DNA of 46,185 bases from NCBI RefSeq assembly GCF_009708075.1, contig NZ_WMBT01000013.1, positions 1 to 46,185 on the forward strand, in the 5' to 3' direction. The translations under genes were made by a program, and so were the position numbers. The DNA is from Paracoccus lichenicola (lineage in GTDB: Bacteria; Pseudomonadota; Alphaproteobacteria; Rhodobacterales; Rhodobacteraceae). Below are positions 25,525 to 33,592 of the stretch, piece by piece. The notes below the pieces were generated by a model that was given only the letters and a program-made list of their open reading frames with translations, was not told the DNA's origin and did not search any database. Position 1 is the first letter of the stretch. Each line of letters opens with the position of its first letter.

Positions 25525-25688
25525 CCTACGAACTGCGCGACGATCCCGACGATCTGCCGATCATCTGCGCCACCGAGGCCGAGGCCCGCCGCCGAGGACG
25601 GCGACGAGCCGCGCGCACCCGCCAGCCTGTGCTGATCTATGAAATGGACGACCGCCACGGCGAACGGTTCATCGGGACCGTTGATTAA
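25521..25688 (+). CDS. Small hypothetical protein, last gene of ardC operon
   Basis: A 55-aa protein starting within the stop of the zinc-ribbon gene (ATGA). It has an acidic start (YELRDDPDDLP), a basic middle (RRRGRRRAARTR) and an acidic end. No family recognised. It may be a DNA-mimic or charge-based anti-defence factor, but that is speculation from composition only. Confidence 0.65.
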   Translation: MTYELRDDPDDLPIICATEAEARRRGRRRAARTRQPVLIYEMDDRHGERFIGTVD

Positions 25689-25856
25689 CACCCCTGCACC
25701 GCGTCCCGCCAGTCGTGGGGCGCACCCCTTCTGAAAAGTAGGCCGCGCGCGCCCAGGCCAGGGCCAGGACGCGCGCCGCCATGCGCCTATGCGGCGCCCG
25801 CAGCCGCTGGCGCGGCAAACCAGCCTGTCTACCGCCGTGTTTCTTGAGAATGAGGG

Positions 25857-25880
25857 AGCCGGGAAGCTAGCTCCCCGGCT
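25857..25880. promoter_or_regulatory. Near-perfect palindrome after the ardC operon
   Basis: AGCCGGG and CCCGGCT enclose an inner AGCT-AGCT with a single mismatched pair, 24 bases in all, ten bases before the right arm of the inverted repeat. There is no T-run, so it is not a typical terminator; a protein-binding or recombination site is possible. Confidence 0.45.
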
Positions 25881-25889
25881 TGCCTCCCG

Positions 25890-26016
25890 GCGCGGCCTTG
25901 CGTGGGGGAACCGGCGGTTCCCAGGACGGACACGCGCCCTTCGCGCGTGGCCGACCAGACCGGGGGCGTTCGGCTTGTCCGAATCCCCCCGGACAGCGAT
26001 CACCGCGACAGCGGGG
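25890..26016 (-). repeat. 127-bp inverted repeat flanking ardC operon, right arm
   Basis: Reverse complement of 24094-24219. It ends ten bases before the convergent virC2-like gene. Near identity of the arms despite being non-coding means either recent duplication or continuing gene conversion. Confidence 0.93.
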
Positions 26017-26025
26017 ACCACTCAA

Positions 26026-26823
26026 TCAATATCCGGCGTTGGTCATCAGCTCATCGAGGAAATCGGAAAAGCGGGCGCGCGCGTAATGGTTCAGCATCGA
26101 GCGCAGAACGCCGAAACCGGCCGGGTCGAGCCGGGCTTCCATCTCGGCATATTCGACCGAAGTGAACCGCACCCGCGTTTGCATATGTCGCCCCACACTT
26201 TCGGCCCGATCCAGGTCAACCTCGCCTGCCTTGACGGACTTGAGCTGCCCCATCAGTTTCGGTTTGAACCTATTGAGGCTGTTCCGTAGCAACGTCACTG
26301 GCGGCAGACCCACCGCTGCTGCCCATGTTTCCGCGCGCCTTTCCAGATCCGAAGGGATGCGGATGGTAAGAGTAACATCGACACCGGCTTCCGTGACCCC
26401 TGCCCGTCCTGCGTCGGGTTTTTTCTCGGGCGGCGGCGGGGGTGGCGCGCTGCCTTGCGGTCCGCGGCCTGGCGCAGTTTCTGCGTCATGTTCGACCGTC
26501 GCGGTTTCCGTTGCCTCGCGGCCCGCTTGACCAGAAGCGGTCGGTGTCTGCACCGCCGGCGGCTGCTCTTGCGACGGTTGCTCTGCGATTGGCGGATCGA
26601 GGGGTGCGGCCGGATCTGGTCCCCTCCCCTGTTCAGCAGCTACGAGCGCCTCCGGCTGCACGTCCGCAGGTTCGGTTGGCCGGGCCGCGTCCAGCTTACC
26701 CCGAAGTTCCTGCGCCAACGAGCTAAGTGGATTAGGCCTGCTTGAGGTGATCTTGCCGATGGTTTGGGTAAACTCGCCGTCGCGTTTCAGTATCGCGTTC
26801 GGCTTTTTGCGGGAGCTTCTCAT
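26026..26823 (-). CDS. VirC2-like ribbon-helix-helix protein
   Basis: A 265-aa protein. The first 140 residues are a proline- and glutamate-rich disordered region. From about 148 two ribbon-helix-helix-like units follow: VDVTLTIRIPSDLERRAETW, then TRVRFTSVEYAEMEARLDPA with GFGVLRSMLNHYARARFSDF. The end resembles the C-terminus of Agrobacterium VirC2 (a MQTRVRF-type strand followed by DP-x-G-hydrophobic helix), which binds overdrive DNA beside the T-border with VirC1. Here it overlaps the virC1-like gene by four bases (ATGA) and the operon faces the oriT region. Longer than VirC2 (about 200 aa) because of the disordered part. Confidence 0.72.
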   Translation of the reverse strand: MRSSRKKPNAILKRDGEFTQTIGKITSSRPNPLSSLAQELRGKLDAARPTEPADVQPEALVAAEQGRGPDPAAPLDPPIAEQPSQEQPPAVQTPTASGQAGREATETATVEHDAETAPGRGPQGSAPPPPPPEKKPDAGRAGVTEAGVDVTLTIRIPSDLERRAETWAAAVGLPPVTLLRNSLNRFKPKLMGQLKSVKAGEVDLDRAESVGRHMQTRVRFTSVEYAEMEARLDPAGFGVLRSMLNHYARARFSDFLDELMTNAGY

Positions 26824-27548
26824 TCTACTGCCTCGACATCGGACACCATCACTTCATCGAGCAGTTCCAGAACCGCGTCCATTTCATCCAGGGCGTTCGT
26901 CAGATGGTTCTGGACAATGCCCTTCCGGGTGTTATCGCGGATCGCGCCAAGCAACCCCTCGCCATCGACCTGCTTATAGGCTTTGCGCTCCATGATCGGT
27001 TCTTCAATGACCGGCATGGAGGCAAGGATCTCCTGGATCGTATCTCTTTCGATTGCACTTGGTTCTGCCGACACCCCGTTAATGACAACACGATAGTCCG
27101 GCACCCCATCCGGATTTTTGACACGTCCTTTCAGACGCTCGTGCCAGATCAGCGTTTCCATCGTTTCGGTGAAGTCGTTTCGACCTGGCCGGATTGGCGC
27201 AACTACCAGATCGGATTGAAGGACCACATCGTCCAGAGCCTCGCTTGCACCGCCATAGGTGTCGATTAGGACTAGGTGATCGTGTGGAGGTTGGGCGTTG
27301 ATGGCTTCTATCGTGGCGGTGATTTCGTCGGGGTCAAACGTGTGGATCACATCGGCGCGGTCATTCCAGTTGCCGAGTTGCTTGGCCGCCAGCATCCAGC
27401 CATAGCAACCTTTGCTGCTGTCGGTGTCGAAGATCGTCACCCGTTCACCACGCACAATGGCAGCGCTCGCCAGTCCGCGCACCAGCGTCGATTTACCACA
27501 ACCTCCCTTGCGGTTGATAACGGCGATCACCCGGATGCCTTTGCTCAT
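26820..27548 (-). CDS. ParA/MinD-family ATPase, VirC1-like
   Basis: A 242-aa ParA-type ATPase with deviant Walker A KGGCGKST (residues 14-21), a Walker A' TDSSKG and Walker B-like LVLIDTYG. It could segregate the plasmid, or like VirC1 gather relaxosome complexes at the transfer machinery. Three points favour VirC1: length near 231 aa, coupling to a VirC2-like gene, and position facing oriT. No parB or parS lies next to it. Start ATG at 27548 behind GAGGGA; a GTG one codon upstream is possible. Since no other parA is present, it may serve both purposes. Confidence 0.82.
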   Translation of the reverse strand: MSKGIRVIAVINRKGGCGKSTLVRGLASAAIVRGERVTIFDTDSSKGCYGWMLAAKQLGNWNDRADVIHTFDPDEITATIEAINAQPPHDHLVLIDTYGGASEALDDVVLQSDLVVAPIRPGRNDFTETMETLIWHERLKGRVKNPDGVPDYRVVINGVSAEPSAIERDTIQEILASMPVIEEPIMERKAYKQVDGEGLLGAIRDNTRKGIVQNHLTNALDEMDAVLELLDEVMVSDVEAVE

Positions 27549-27640
27549 CACTGTCCCTCATCCCTTACTTTGTGTTGTTTGGTCGATCTTGCACTTTGGC
27601 AATTTGGCGATCAATCAGTTTTTCTATGCAACTGTCTCTC

Positions 27641-27712
27641 GTTCTGTCTTTCGTTCTGTCTATCTTTCTGTCTGTCGGTCGGTCAGTCGATCTTGCGAGC
27701 TGTCGGTCTGTC
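27641..27712. repeat. 12-bp-period repeat, overdrive-like
   Basis: Units GTTCTGTCTTTC, GTTCTGTCTATC, TTTCTGTCTGTC and GGTCGGTCAGTC follow one another exactly 12 bases apart, with weaker continuation to 27712. The core CTGTCTATCTTTCTGTCTG (27656-27674) parallels the Ti overdrive core CTGTGTNTGTTTGTTTG in its spaced thymines, with C in place of G. Overdrive is bound by VirC1/VirC2, and homologues are encoded directly next door. The site may also act as a centromere. Confidence 0.6.
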
Positions 27713-27874
27713 TCAGTTTTGAGAGGTATGGCATTGAGTCGTTATGGCGTTCTTGCTGTAATTCTATGTGGCGCTGTTTCGCTCTGTATCTGTTGCGCTC
27801 TGTCAATATGGCGAAAGAGCCTCCAGAATGAATCCGCAGGCTTCTCTGCGATTTGTAACGAACCTGAACCCAGC

Positions 27875-27908
27875 TGTGCAGCGAGGAAGGTGCTTCCTGA
27901 CCTGCACA
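27875..27908. other. oriT: Long palindrome, candidate oriT core
   Basis: Outer arms TGTGCAG/CTGCACA and inner arms AGGAAG/CTTCCT around GTG give a 34-base interrupted palindrome in the non-coding space between the divergent virC and mobC-relaxase operons. Relaxases of the VirD2/MOBP type bind an inverted repeat next to the nick. No exact YATCCTG-type nick sequence was found; CATATCCGAG at about 27920 and the minus-strand CATCCTTAG near 27970 are the closest matches. Region from 27549 to 28072 is non-coding. Confidence 0.5.
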
Positions 27909-28055
27909 ACGAGTCGCAGCCATATCCGAGCATGCTGGCGATACGGCGATCATAGCGAGAGAGCTAAGGATGGTGCCCGAACCTGTCGTTTTGACGGTGC
28001 TTCGAGGGACACTTGAAAACGGTTGACGAAAGATGAGCAAAGGGAAAAGGTGGAA

Positions 28056-28072
28056 TTGGCAGGAACTGCCAA
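28056..28072. promoter_or_regulatory. Palindrome abutting the mobC start
   Basis: TTGGCAG and CTGCCAA around GAA, ending one base before the mobC ATG. It covers the place where a ribosome binding site should be, so it could act as an RNA hairpin limiting translation or as a DNA operator for autoregulation by the ribbon-helix-helix MobC. Confidence 0.55.
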
Positions 28073-28648
28073 ATGTTTACAAAGCTTAACAGGTGGCGCT
28101 TGGCACGTCAAAAACTCACCCCTTCCGAGCGCACCGAGGCCGTTCGCCGGCTGCGCGCAGGTGGAACCGTCCAAACCGTGGCGGAAGCGGTGGGCGCGTC
28201 GAAGGAGACCATTTCCAAGGTTCGTCAGCACGAAATTCGCAGCCGGGACAGCGCCACGACTGACGGCAAGCCGGTGTCGGCACGGCTGACGCCGGCCGAG
28301 ATTGACCAGTTGGAGTGGTTGAAGGCTCATTTCGGCTTAGGGTCCAACTCCGACGCGATCCGTGCCTTGGTCCGGGCAGCCTCGGGAATGTTGGAGTTCG
28401 ACCCGGTGACAGCCGAGAAACTGAACGAGGTTCGGGGTGAGCTGCGCAAGATCGGGGTCAATGTGAACCAGATCGCCCTGGCGTCGAACCGGGGCCGTAT
28501 CGACCTGGCCCGGCAGGAATGGCAGGCGGTTGACGAGTTGCGACGCGCGTTTCCAAGGGTAGAGGGTTATCTGCGGGCGGTTGTGAACGAGCAGCGGCGG
28601 CGTGGAACCCGGCTGTTTCAGAAGTTCATTGAGGCCGGGCGTGGCTGA
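28073..28648 (+). CDS. mobC: Relaxosome accessory protein MobC/VirD1-like
   Basis: A 191-aa protein. Residues 15-50 form a helix-turn-helix-like unit (TVQTVAEAVGASKETISKVR), residues 65-105 a ribbon-helix-helix (KPVSARLTPAEIDQLEWLKA), and the C-terminal part has ELRKIGVNVNQIALASNRG, the hallmark of MobC proteins. It binds oriT, helps melt DNA at the nick and stabilises the relaxase. It overlaps the relaxase start by eight bases. Longer than many MobCs because of the extra N-terminal DNA-binding unit. Confidence 0.88.
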   Translation: MFTKLNRWRLARQKLTPSERTEAVRRLRAGGTVQTVAEAVGASKETISKVRQHEIRSRDSATTDGKPVSARLTPAEIDQLEWLKAHFGLGSNSDAIRALVRAASGMLEFDPVTAEKLNEVRGELRKIGVNVNQIALASNRGRIDLARQEWQAVDELRRAFPRVEGYLRAVVNEQRRRGTRLFQKFIEAGRG

Positions 28649-30497
28649 TCTGGCCGACGACCTGATTGGGGAAATCCGCCTTGGGCGGGGCGGGCGTGGG
28701 CGGTTCAGGAACACCAGTTTCGGCAAGGCGCGGCGGGGCGCGGCGGGGGCGTCACTGTTTTCCGCGCGGGCACGCAACCTGTGGCGGGTCGGGCAGGCGT
28801 CGAACGCGGCTGTCCTGAAGAAAATTAACCGGGGCGGAACCCACACCGGCGCGCAGCTGGCGGCACAGCTCGACTACCTGTTCGGCAAGTCGGCGGCAGT
28901 GTTTGGCAACGCGGCTGAGTTGGAGTGGGGCGCGCGCTCGCTGACTGACGAGCAGCGCAAGGACATGGCGCTCGATTGGGAGGATGCGTGGTCGGGCGAG
29001 CCGAAGAACGGCCACACCACGCATCTTCTACTGTCGTTTCCGGCCGATCTTTCGCCCAGGAAGGCGCTAAGGATTGCAGAGGATTGGGCCTTCGAGATGT
29101 TTCAGTCCGGCACCCATGTTGACGACCAGTGGTCCTATGTGGCGGCGCTGCACACCGACCGGGATCATCCCCACGTCCATATCGTCCTGAACAATCGCGG
29201 TCTGCACAACGACGAGTGGTTCTACATCGCCCGCGACAACGTGTTCTGCCTCGACATGATGAAAGAGCGCCTGGTCGGACTGGCCTCCGATATGGGCGTG
29301 GAACTGGATGCGTCCTCGCGCCTGGAGCGCGGCATCCTGACCTACGGTCCGACCCGCGCCGAGATTGAGGGGGCCGCGCGCGAGAAGCGCCGCGTCCACG
29401 AGCGCAAGCTGCATGGCAAGGCGCTGGAGGACGGGCTGGCGGTGGTGGAGCAGAGCGCCGCCACCCTGCGGATGCTGGCCTCGATTGCTTCGCTTTCCCG
29501 GCTCAAGGACGTGGCGCTTCGGATGGAGCGCGCGGCCGAGATCCTTAAGACGGGCGGTATTCTGACCCCGAAATCCTTGGAGATTGCCAACATGGATCTT
29601 GAAAAAGCAGAGACCCGCAAGGAACTGGACCACGTTTTCACGAGCTGGCTCGACAAGGCCGAGCAGCAGATTTCGACGCTCGACCCGGCCGACCGGCGTG
29701 AAATGCGCCAGGAGTTGTCCGAGATCACGACCGACATCATGCGCGACCTCGGAGACGCGCGCGGGGCGGAGCTGGTCATGCGCGCGCCGCGTTCCGAGCT
29801 TTACAAGACGCAGGTGCTGGACGACGAAATCCGGCGCGGCAAGACGGTGACGGCGCTGGACGAGGGTGAGGCCCACGGGGTCCGGTCCGCCGTGTTCGAG
29901 GCGGCCGAGGCCATCGGCATCGAGCGCGCGACGATGGAGCGCCGCTTGGAGCATCCGGCCGCGAACGCCTGGCAGGAGCGCGAATGGGTCAAGCAGGACC
30001 TGCACGCCGTCGCCCAGGCGCGCGGCCTCGATCTGGACCACGAGGACCAGCGCCACGCCGCCGCCGACCTGGTGGACCGTTTCTATGCCACGGCCGCCAA
30101 GACGCTGAACACCGCCCTTGAGATCGACCACAGCCACAGCCACGAGAACGACCGCCTGACCCGGACGCTGGAGTCGCTGGCGGCGGTCCATCGCGAACAC
30201 GGCCGCGTCGCGTTCGAGCATGAAGATCACGCCGAACGCTTCGCCACGGACCTGAAAGAGCGGTATGGGGAGAAGGTGATCGAGCAGATCGCGGCAGGGG
30301 ACGACCGGGCGCTGGCGCTCGACTTCCCCGAGCCGAGTCAGCGGCGGGACATCTCGAAGGCGCTTGTTGCCGCCGCCGAAAGCCACGAAAGCATCGGCCT
30401 TTCCATGCGGCAGGCGGAGCTTGCCAAGGAGCGGCTGCACGAACGCGACGAGCCGCAGCACGAAATGCGCCGCAAGGATCATGACCTTGAGCTGTAA
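28641..30497 (+). CDS. virD2: VirD2-type relaxase
   Basis: A 618-aa relaxase starting at a GTG inside the end of mobC. The N-terminal domain has the three-histidine metal motif HTDRDHPHVHIVLNN (about residues 165-179), typical of MOBP/VirD2-like enzymes; a catalytic Tyr is probably in LAAQLDYLFGK (about residue 80). A transesterification at oriT leaves the protein bound to the 5' end of the strand, which it pilots through the VirB channel. The C-terminal 350 residues are charged and helical, with a His-rich DHSHSHEND stretch, and end in a basic/acidic tail that may hold the export signal. Followed 12 bases later by virD4. Confidence 0.9.
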   Translation: MADLADDLIGEIRLGRGGRGRFRNTSFGKARRGAAGASLFSARARNLWRVGQASNAAVLKKINRGGTHTGAQLAAQLDYLFGKSAAVFGNAAELEWGARSLTDEQRKDMALDWEDAWSGEPKNGHTTHLLLSFPADLSPRKALRIAEDWAFEMFQSGTHVDDQWSYVAALHTDRDHPHVHIVLNNRGLHNDEWFYIARDNVFCLDMMKERLVGLASDMGVELDASSRLERGILTYGPTRAEIEGAAREKRRVHERKLHGKALEDGLAVVEQSAATLRMLASIASLSRLKDVALRMERAAEILKTGGILTPKSLEIANMDLEKAETRKELDHVFTSWLDKAEQQISTLDPADRREMRQELSEITTDIMRDLGDARGAELVMRAPRSELYKTQVLDDEIRRGKTVTALDEGEAHGVRSAVFEAAEAIGIERATMERRLEHPAANAWQEREWVKQDLHAVAQARGLDLDHEDQRHAAADLVDRFYATAAKTLNTALEIDHSHSHENDRLTRTLESLAAVHREHGRVAFEHEDHAERFATDLKERYGEKVIEQIAAGDDRALALDFPEPSQRRDISKALVAAAESHESIGLSMRQAELAKERLHERDEPQHEMRRKDHDLEL

Positions 30498-30509
30498 GGG
30501 GCAGGGCCA

Positions 30510-32597
30510 ATGAACCGCATGAGCGTCGCCATCCCGGCGGGCCTGATCGCCGGGGCTTTCGTCGGGCTGATGTTCGGGGGCCTCTGGCTGCAATGGCAGC
30601 TCGGGGCCAACCTGAACACCGGCAACCCCTTTGTCCTGGTGACGGAGTTTCCCGGCTTCGGGGCGCTGCGGCAGGACCCGTGGCGCACCGCCTACCTGAT
30701 TGTCCTCGGCGGCGCGCTCGTGCTGGCCCTTGCCGGGCTGGTGTTCAGCATCACGCACCGGCTGACCACCTACGGGACCGCGCATTTCCAGACCAAGGGC
30801 GAGGTCAAGAAGAACGGCCTCGCGCAGCCCATCGGGACGGGCTTGGTGTTCGGCAAGTTCGGCAAGCCCGCCCTGAAGAACCGAATGGGCCAGTTCGTGT
30901 CCGGCACCTATGACCAGTTCCCGCACGCCCTAGTGGTCGCGCCGACCCGCTCGGGCAAGGGCGTGGGCTATGTCATTCCGAACACGCTGCTGTTTCCCGG
31001 CTCCTGCGTCGTCATGGACGTAAAGGGGGAGATCTTCGAGGCCACGTCCCGGCACCGGCTGGCGCAGGGCGACAAGGTATTCCGCTTCGCACCCTTCGAT
31101 TTTGAAAACCCGACCCATCGTTACAATCCCCTGGAACGGATTGCCGCCATTGCGGACACCGATCAGCGGTTCACCGAACTGTCCAAGCTCGCCAGCTACT
31201 TTCTTACGCCCAAAAACGAGAAGGGTGGCGCGTCCGACTTCATCGTGGGGGCGCGGCAGCTTTTCGTGGCGGCCGGAATGCTTGCCATCGAACGAAACAC
31301 CCCGACCATCGGCGCGATCAGCCGCATCCTGTTCGGCAGCGGCAACAAGGAAAAGGCTTACCAGCGGTTTGCGACCGAGACGCGCCACGAGCAGGCGGCC
31401 ACGATCTTTCTCAACTTTTCCGGCTATTCCGACCGCACCCTGTCCTCCTATGCTTCGGTGCTGGATGGAGCGGGGCTTGGATTGTGGCTCAACCCGCGCA
31501 TCGAGAAGGTGACGAACGCCAACGATTTTTCTTGGAATGACATTCGCCGCCGCCCGCACTCGATCTACATTGTCGCCAATTCCGATGATATTCCGACGCT
31601 GGCGCCGCTTCTGCGGCTGATCTTCGGAGAGCTGATCGCCACCATGCGGTCCCGCATCCCCGACCCAAAGGTTGAGCCGTGGCCGGTGCAGATCATCCTC
31701 GACGAGTTCGACCAGCTTGGACACATGCCGATTGTCGTGCAGTCGTTGAAGCAGCTCGCCGGTCATGGCGTGCGCGTGTCGATCATCACACAATCCATTC
31801 CGGGGCTTGAGGACATCTACACTGAAAACCAGCGGCTTTCCATCGAGTCCGCGGCGGGCATGAAGCTCTACATCGCCCCCAACGAGAAAAAGACCGCCGC
31901 CGAAGTGTCCGAGGCGCTTGGCAAGACCACCCGGCTGTCCTTGAGCGACAGCTATTCGCAGGACGGCCAGGGCATCCTGAAACGCTCGATCTCGCGCCGC
32001 AATGAGGAACGGCCGTTGCTGACGCCGGGCGAGGTCCGCAATCTCGACCCGAACAAGATCATCCTGATCCCCGAACGGCAAAACCCGATCATGGTGGACC
32101 GGATCATTTACTATGAGGACGCCTATTTCAAACCGATCTTCGAGGCACAGAAAGGGCCGCTGCCCTATCCCGATGCGCTGCGCGCCGAACTGGACGATTT
32201 GAAGGCCAAGGTCACGTCCCTTGAAGAAGCCAAACTCTCCTATCCGCCGGGTGAGCAAAGCAAGACGCAGGAGCAGCAGCCGGACCCGAAGCTGGCCGGC
32301 GAAGTCGCCGAGGAAGAACACAAGGCGAGGTTGGAGAAGGCGGCGGCCGAGGAAGAAGCAGCCCGTCAGGCCAGGGCCGCAGCGCCTGCTCGCGACCAGG
32401 CATCCGACACGGATGAAGCGATGGCAAAGTCGCCCAAGGCCAGGAAGCCGACGCTGGCGCGGGAGGTTTCGGATGAACTGCGTGGCGAGAACGATGCGCG
32501 CAGCGACGAGGACGTGAAGGACACCATCAAGAAAAAGGCGCAAGCCAGGATGGACGCCTTTGACGCCCGGATGAATGGCAAGAGGGCGGCGGCTTAG
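30510..32597 (+). CDS. virD4: Type IV coupling protein VirD4/TraG
   Basis: A 695-aa hexameric ATPase that links the relaxosome to the secretion channel. Two N-terminal membrane helices (about 8-30 and 65-85) are followed by Walker A VVAPTRSGKG (about residue 148), Walker B QIILDEFDQLG and conserved ITQSIPGLEDIY. The last 150 residues are a charged, Lys/Glu/Gln-rich tail (AEEEHKARLEKAAAEEEAAR) longer than in VirD4 of Ti and likely flexible. Its stop codon overlaps the stop of virB11 on the other strand, so there is no space for a terminator between the two operons. Confidence 0.95.
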   Translation: MNRMSVAIPAGLIAGAFVGLMFGGLWLQWQLGANLNTGNPFVLVTEFPGFGALRQDPWRTAYLIVLGGALVLALAGLVFSITHRLTTYGTAHFQTKGEVKKNGLAQPIGTGLVFGKFGKPALKNRMGQFVSGTYDQFPHALVVAPTRSGKGVGYVIPNTLLFPGSCVVMDVKGEIFEATSRHRLAQGDKVFRFAPFDFENPTHRYNPLERIAAIADTDQRFTELSKLASYFLTPKNEKGGASDFIVGARQLFVAAGMLAIERNTPTIGAISRILFGSGNKEKAYQRFATETRHEQAATIFLNFSGYSDRTLSSYASVLDGAGLGLWLNPRIEKVTNANDFSWNDIRRRPHSIYIVANSDDIPTLAPLLRLIFGELIATMRSRIPDPKVEPWPVQIILDEFDQLGHMPIVVQSLKQLAGHGVRVSIITQSIPGLEDIYTENQRLSIESAAGMKLYIAPNEKKTAAEVSEALGKTTRLSLSDSYSQDGQGILKRSISRRNEERPLLTPGEVRNLDPNKIILIPERQNPIMVDRIIYYEDAYFKPIFEAQKGPLPYPDALRAELDDLKAKVTSLEEAKLSYPPGEQSKTQEQQPDPKLAGEVAEEEHKARLEKAAAEEEAARQARAAAPARDQASDTDEAMAKSPKARKPTLAREVSDELRGENDARSDEDVKDTIKKKAQARMDAFDARMNGKRAAA

Positions 32598-33592
32598 CTG
32601 CTTTCCCCATCGAGCGCGGGAAAATAGGTTTCCAAAATCCCGCGCTCCTGACCTATCCGGCCCGTCTGCACGATCACGTCGATGGATTCGCGCACATAAT
32701 CCCTGATTTCCGTAAGCGTCAGCGGCATTCCGGCCCGCATCACCAAAAAGGCCAGCCGGTTGACGGCCTTGCGCGCAGATGTGGCGTGAAGTGTGGTGAA
32801 ACTCCCTTCATGCCCGGTGTTGATCGCTTCCAGAAACGTCACCGCCTCGACCCCGCGCAACTCCCCCAGGATGATCCGGTCGGGGCGCAGACGCAGGGTC
32901 ATTTCCAGCAGCTTGTCGGCCGAGCGCGCCGAGGCTTCCACCCGTTCGGCAATCAGGCTCACTGCGTTTTCCTGCGCGGGCAGCAGCTCGGCCGAGTCCT
33001 CGATCAGCACCAGCCGATGCCATTCCTCCACCATCCAGAGCAGGCGGCGGGCCAGTTCGGTCTTGCCCGAGGACGTGCCCCCCGAAATCACGATGTTCAT
33101 GCGGGACTCGATGCAGGCGCGCAGAAAATCGTCGGGATCGGTGCCGCGCATCGACATGTCGCGGACCCGGCGCAGCAGTTCCAGCCGTTCGGTTTCCAGG
33201 GAAATTGTCTGGTCTCGCAGGAAACGGAAGTGCTTGGGCGCTTCCCCTACGGGCCTCCGGCGGAACACCCGGAAGGTGATCGTGGTGCCTCCGGCCGAGG
33301 CAGGGGGGATGACAGCCTGGCAGCGCAAGGTGGCCCCTGCGAACTCCACGGTGGTCGAGATCGCAGGCAGGGCATCGGTCAGGGTGAGGCGCGGCTTGTT
33401 GGCAATGAGACCGGCCAGATCCCTGACCTCGGCGGGCAAAAGCGTTACATCCGCCAGCGACATGGCGCTGTCGCCCGCGCGCTCGATCCACACCCGCCCG
33501 TCGCCGTTGATCGCGACTTCAATCGTGCTGTCCGCCTCGATCAACGGGCGCAGGGCATCGAGCCTGCTTTCCAGATGCCCGACCGCCCCCAT
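32594..33592 (-). CDS. virB11: VirB11 traffic ATPase
   Basis: A 332-aa cytoplasmic hexameric ATPase at the base of the type IV secretion system, used for pilus assembly and substrate passage. Walker A ISGGTSSGKTELA lies near residue 170, the Asp box LVLIEDSAEL follows, then LRLRPDRIILGELRGVEA (Walker B) and the His box GHEGSFTTLHA. The ATG at 33592 overlaps the virB10 stop; last gene of the virB operon. Confidence 0.95.
   Translation of the reverse strand: MGAVGHLESRLDALRPLIEADSTIEVAINGDGRVWIERAGDSAMSLADVTLLPAEVRDLAGLIANKPRLTLTDALPAISTTVEFAGATLRCQAVIPPASAGGTTITFRVFRRRPVGEAPKHFRFLRDQTISLETERLELLRRVRDMSMRGTDPDDFLRACIESRMNIVISGGTSSGKTELARRLLWMVEEWHRLVLIEDSAELLPAQENAVSLIAERVEASARSADKLLEMTLRLRPDRIILGELRGVEAVTFLEAINTGHEGSFTTLHATSARKAVNRLAFLVMRAGMPLTLTEIRDYVRESIDVIVQTGRIGQERGILETYFPALDGESS

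Noticed and set aside
26820..27548. Standard ParA partition gene with the 11925 ParB-like protein as partner
   Set aside because: They are 13 kb apart, on opposite strands, and the ATPase is coupled to a VirC2-like gene. A partition role is possible but not the best reading.
27600..27720. Possible CRISPR or microsatellite
   Set aside because: Units are 12 bases with no spacers, so not CRISPR; they are too imperfect for slippage DNA and better read as protein-binding repeats.
28033..28089. 18-codon frame (MSKGKRWNWQELPNVYKA) overlapping the mobC start
   Set aside because: Protein-like, and a leader peptide is conceivable, but no ribosome binding site is present and the palindrome at 28056-28072 explains the sequence constraint as well.
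29067..30926. 619-codon minus-strand frame opposite the relaxase
   Set aside because: It spans the end of one real gene and the start of another (relaxase and virD4), which a real gene would not do; no motifs.
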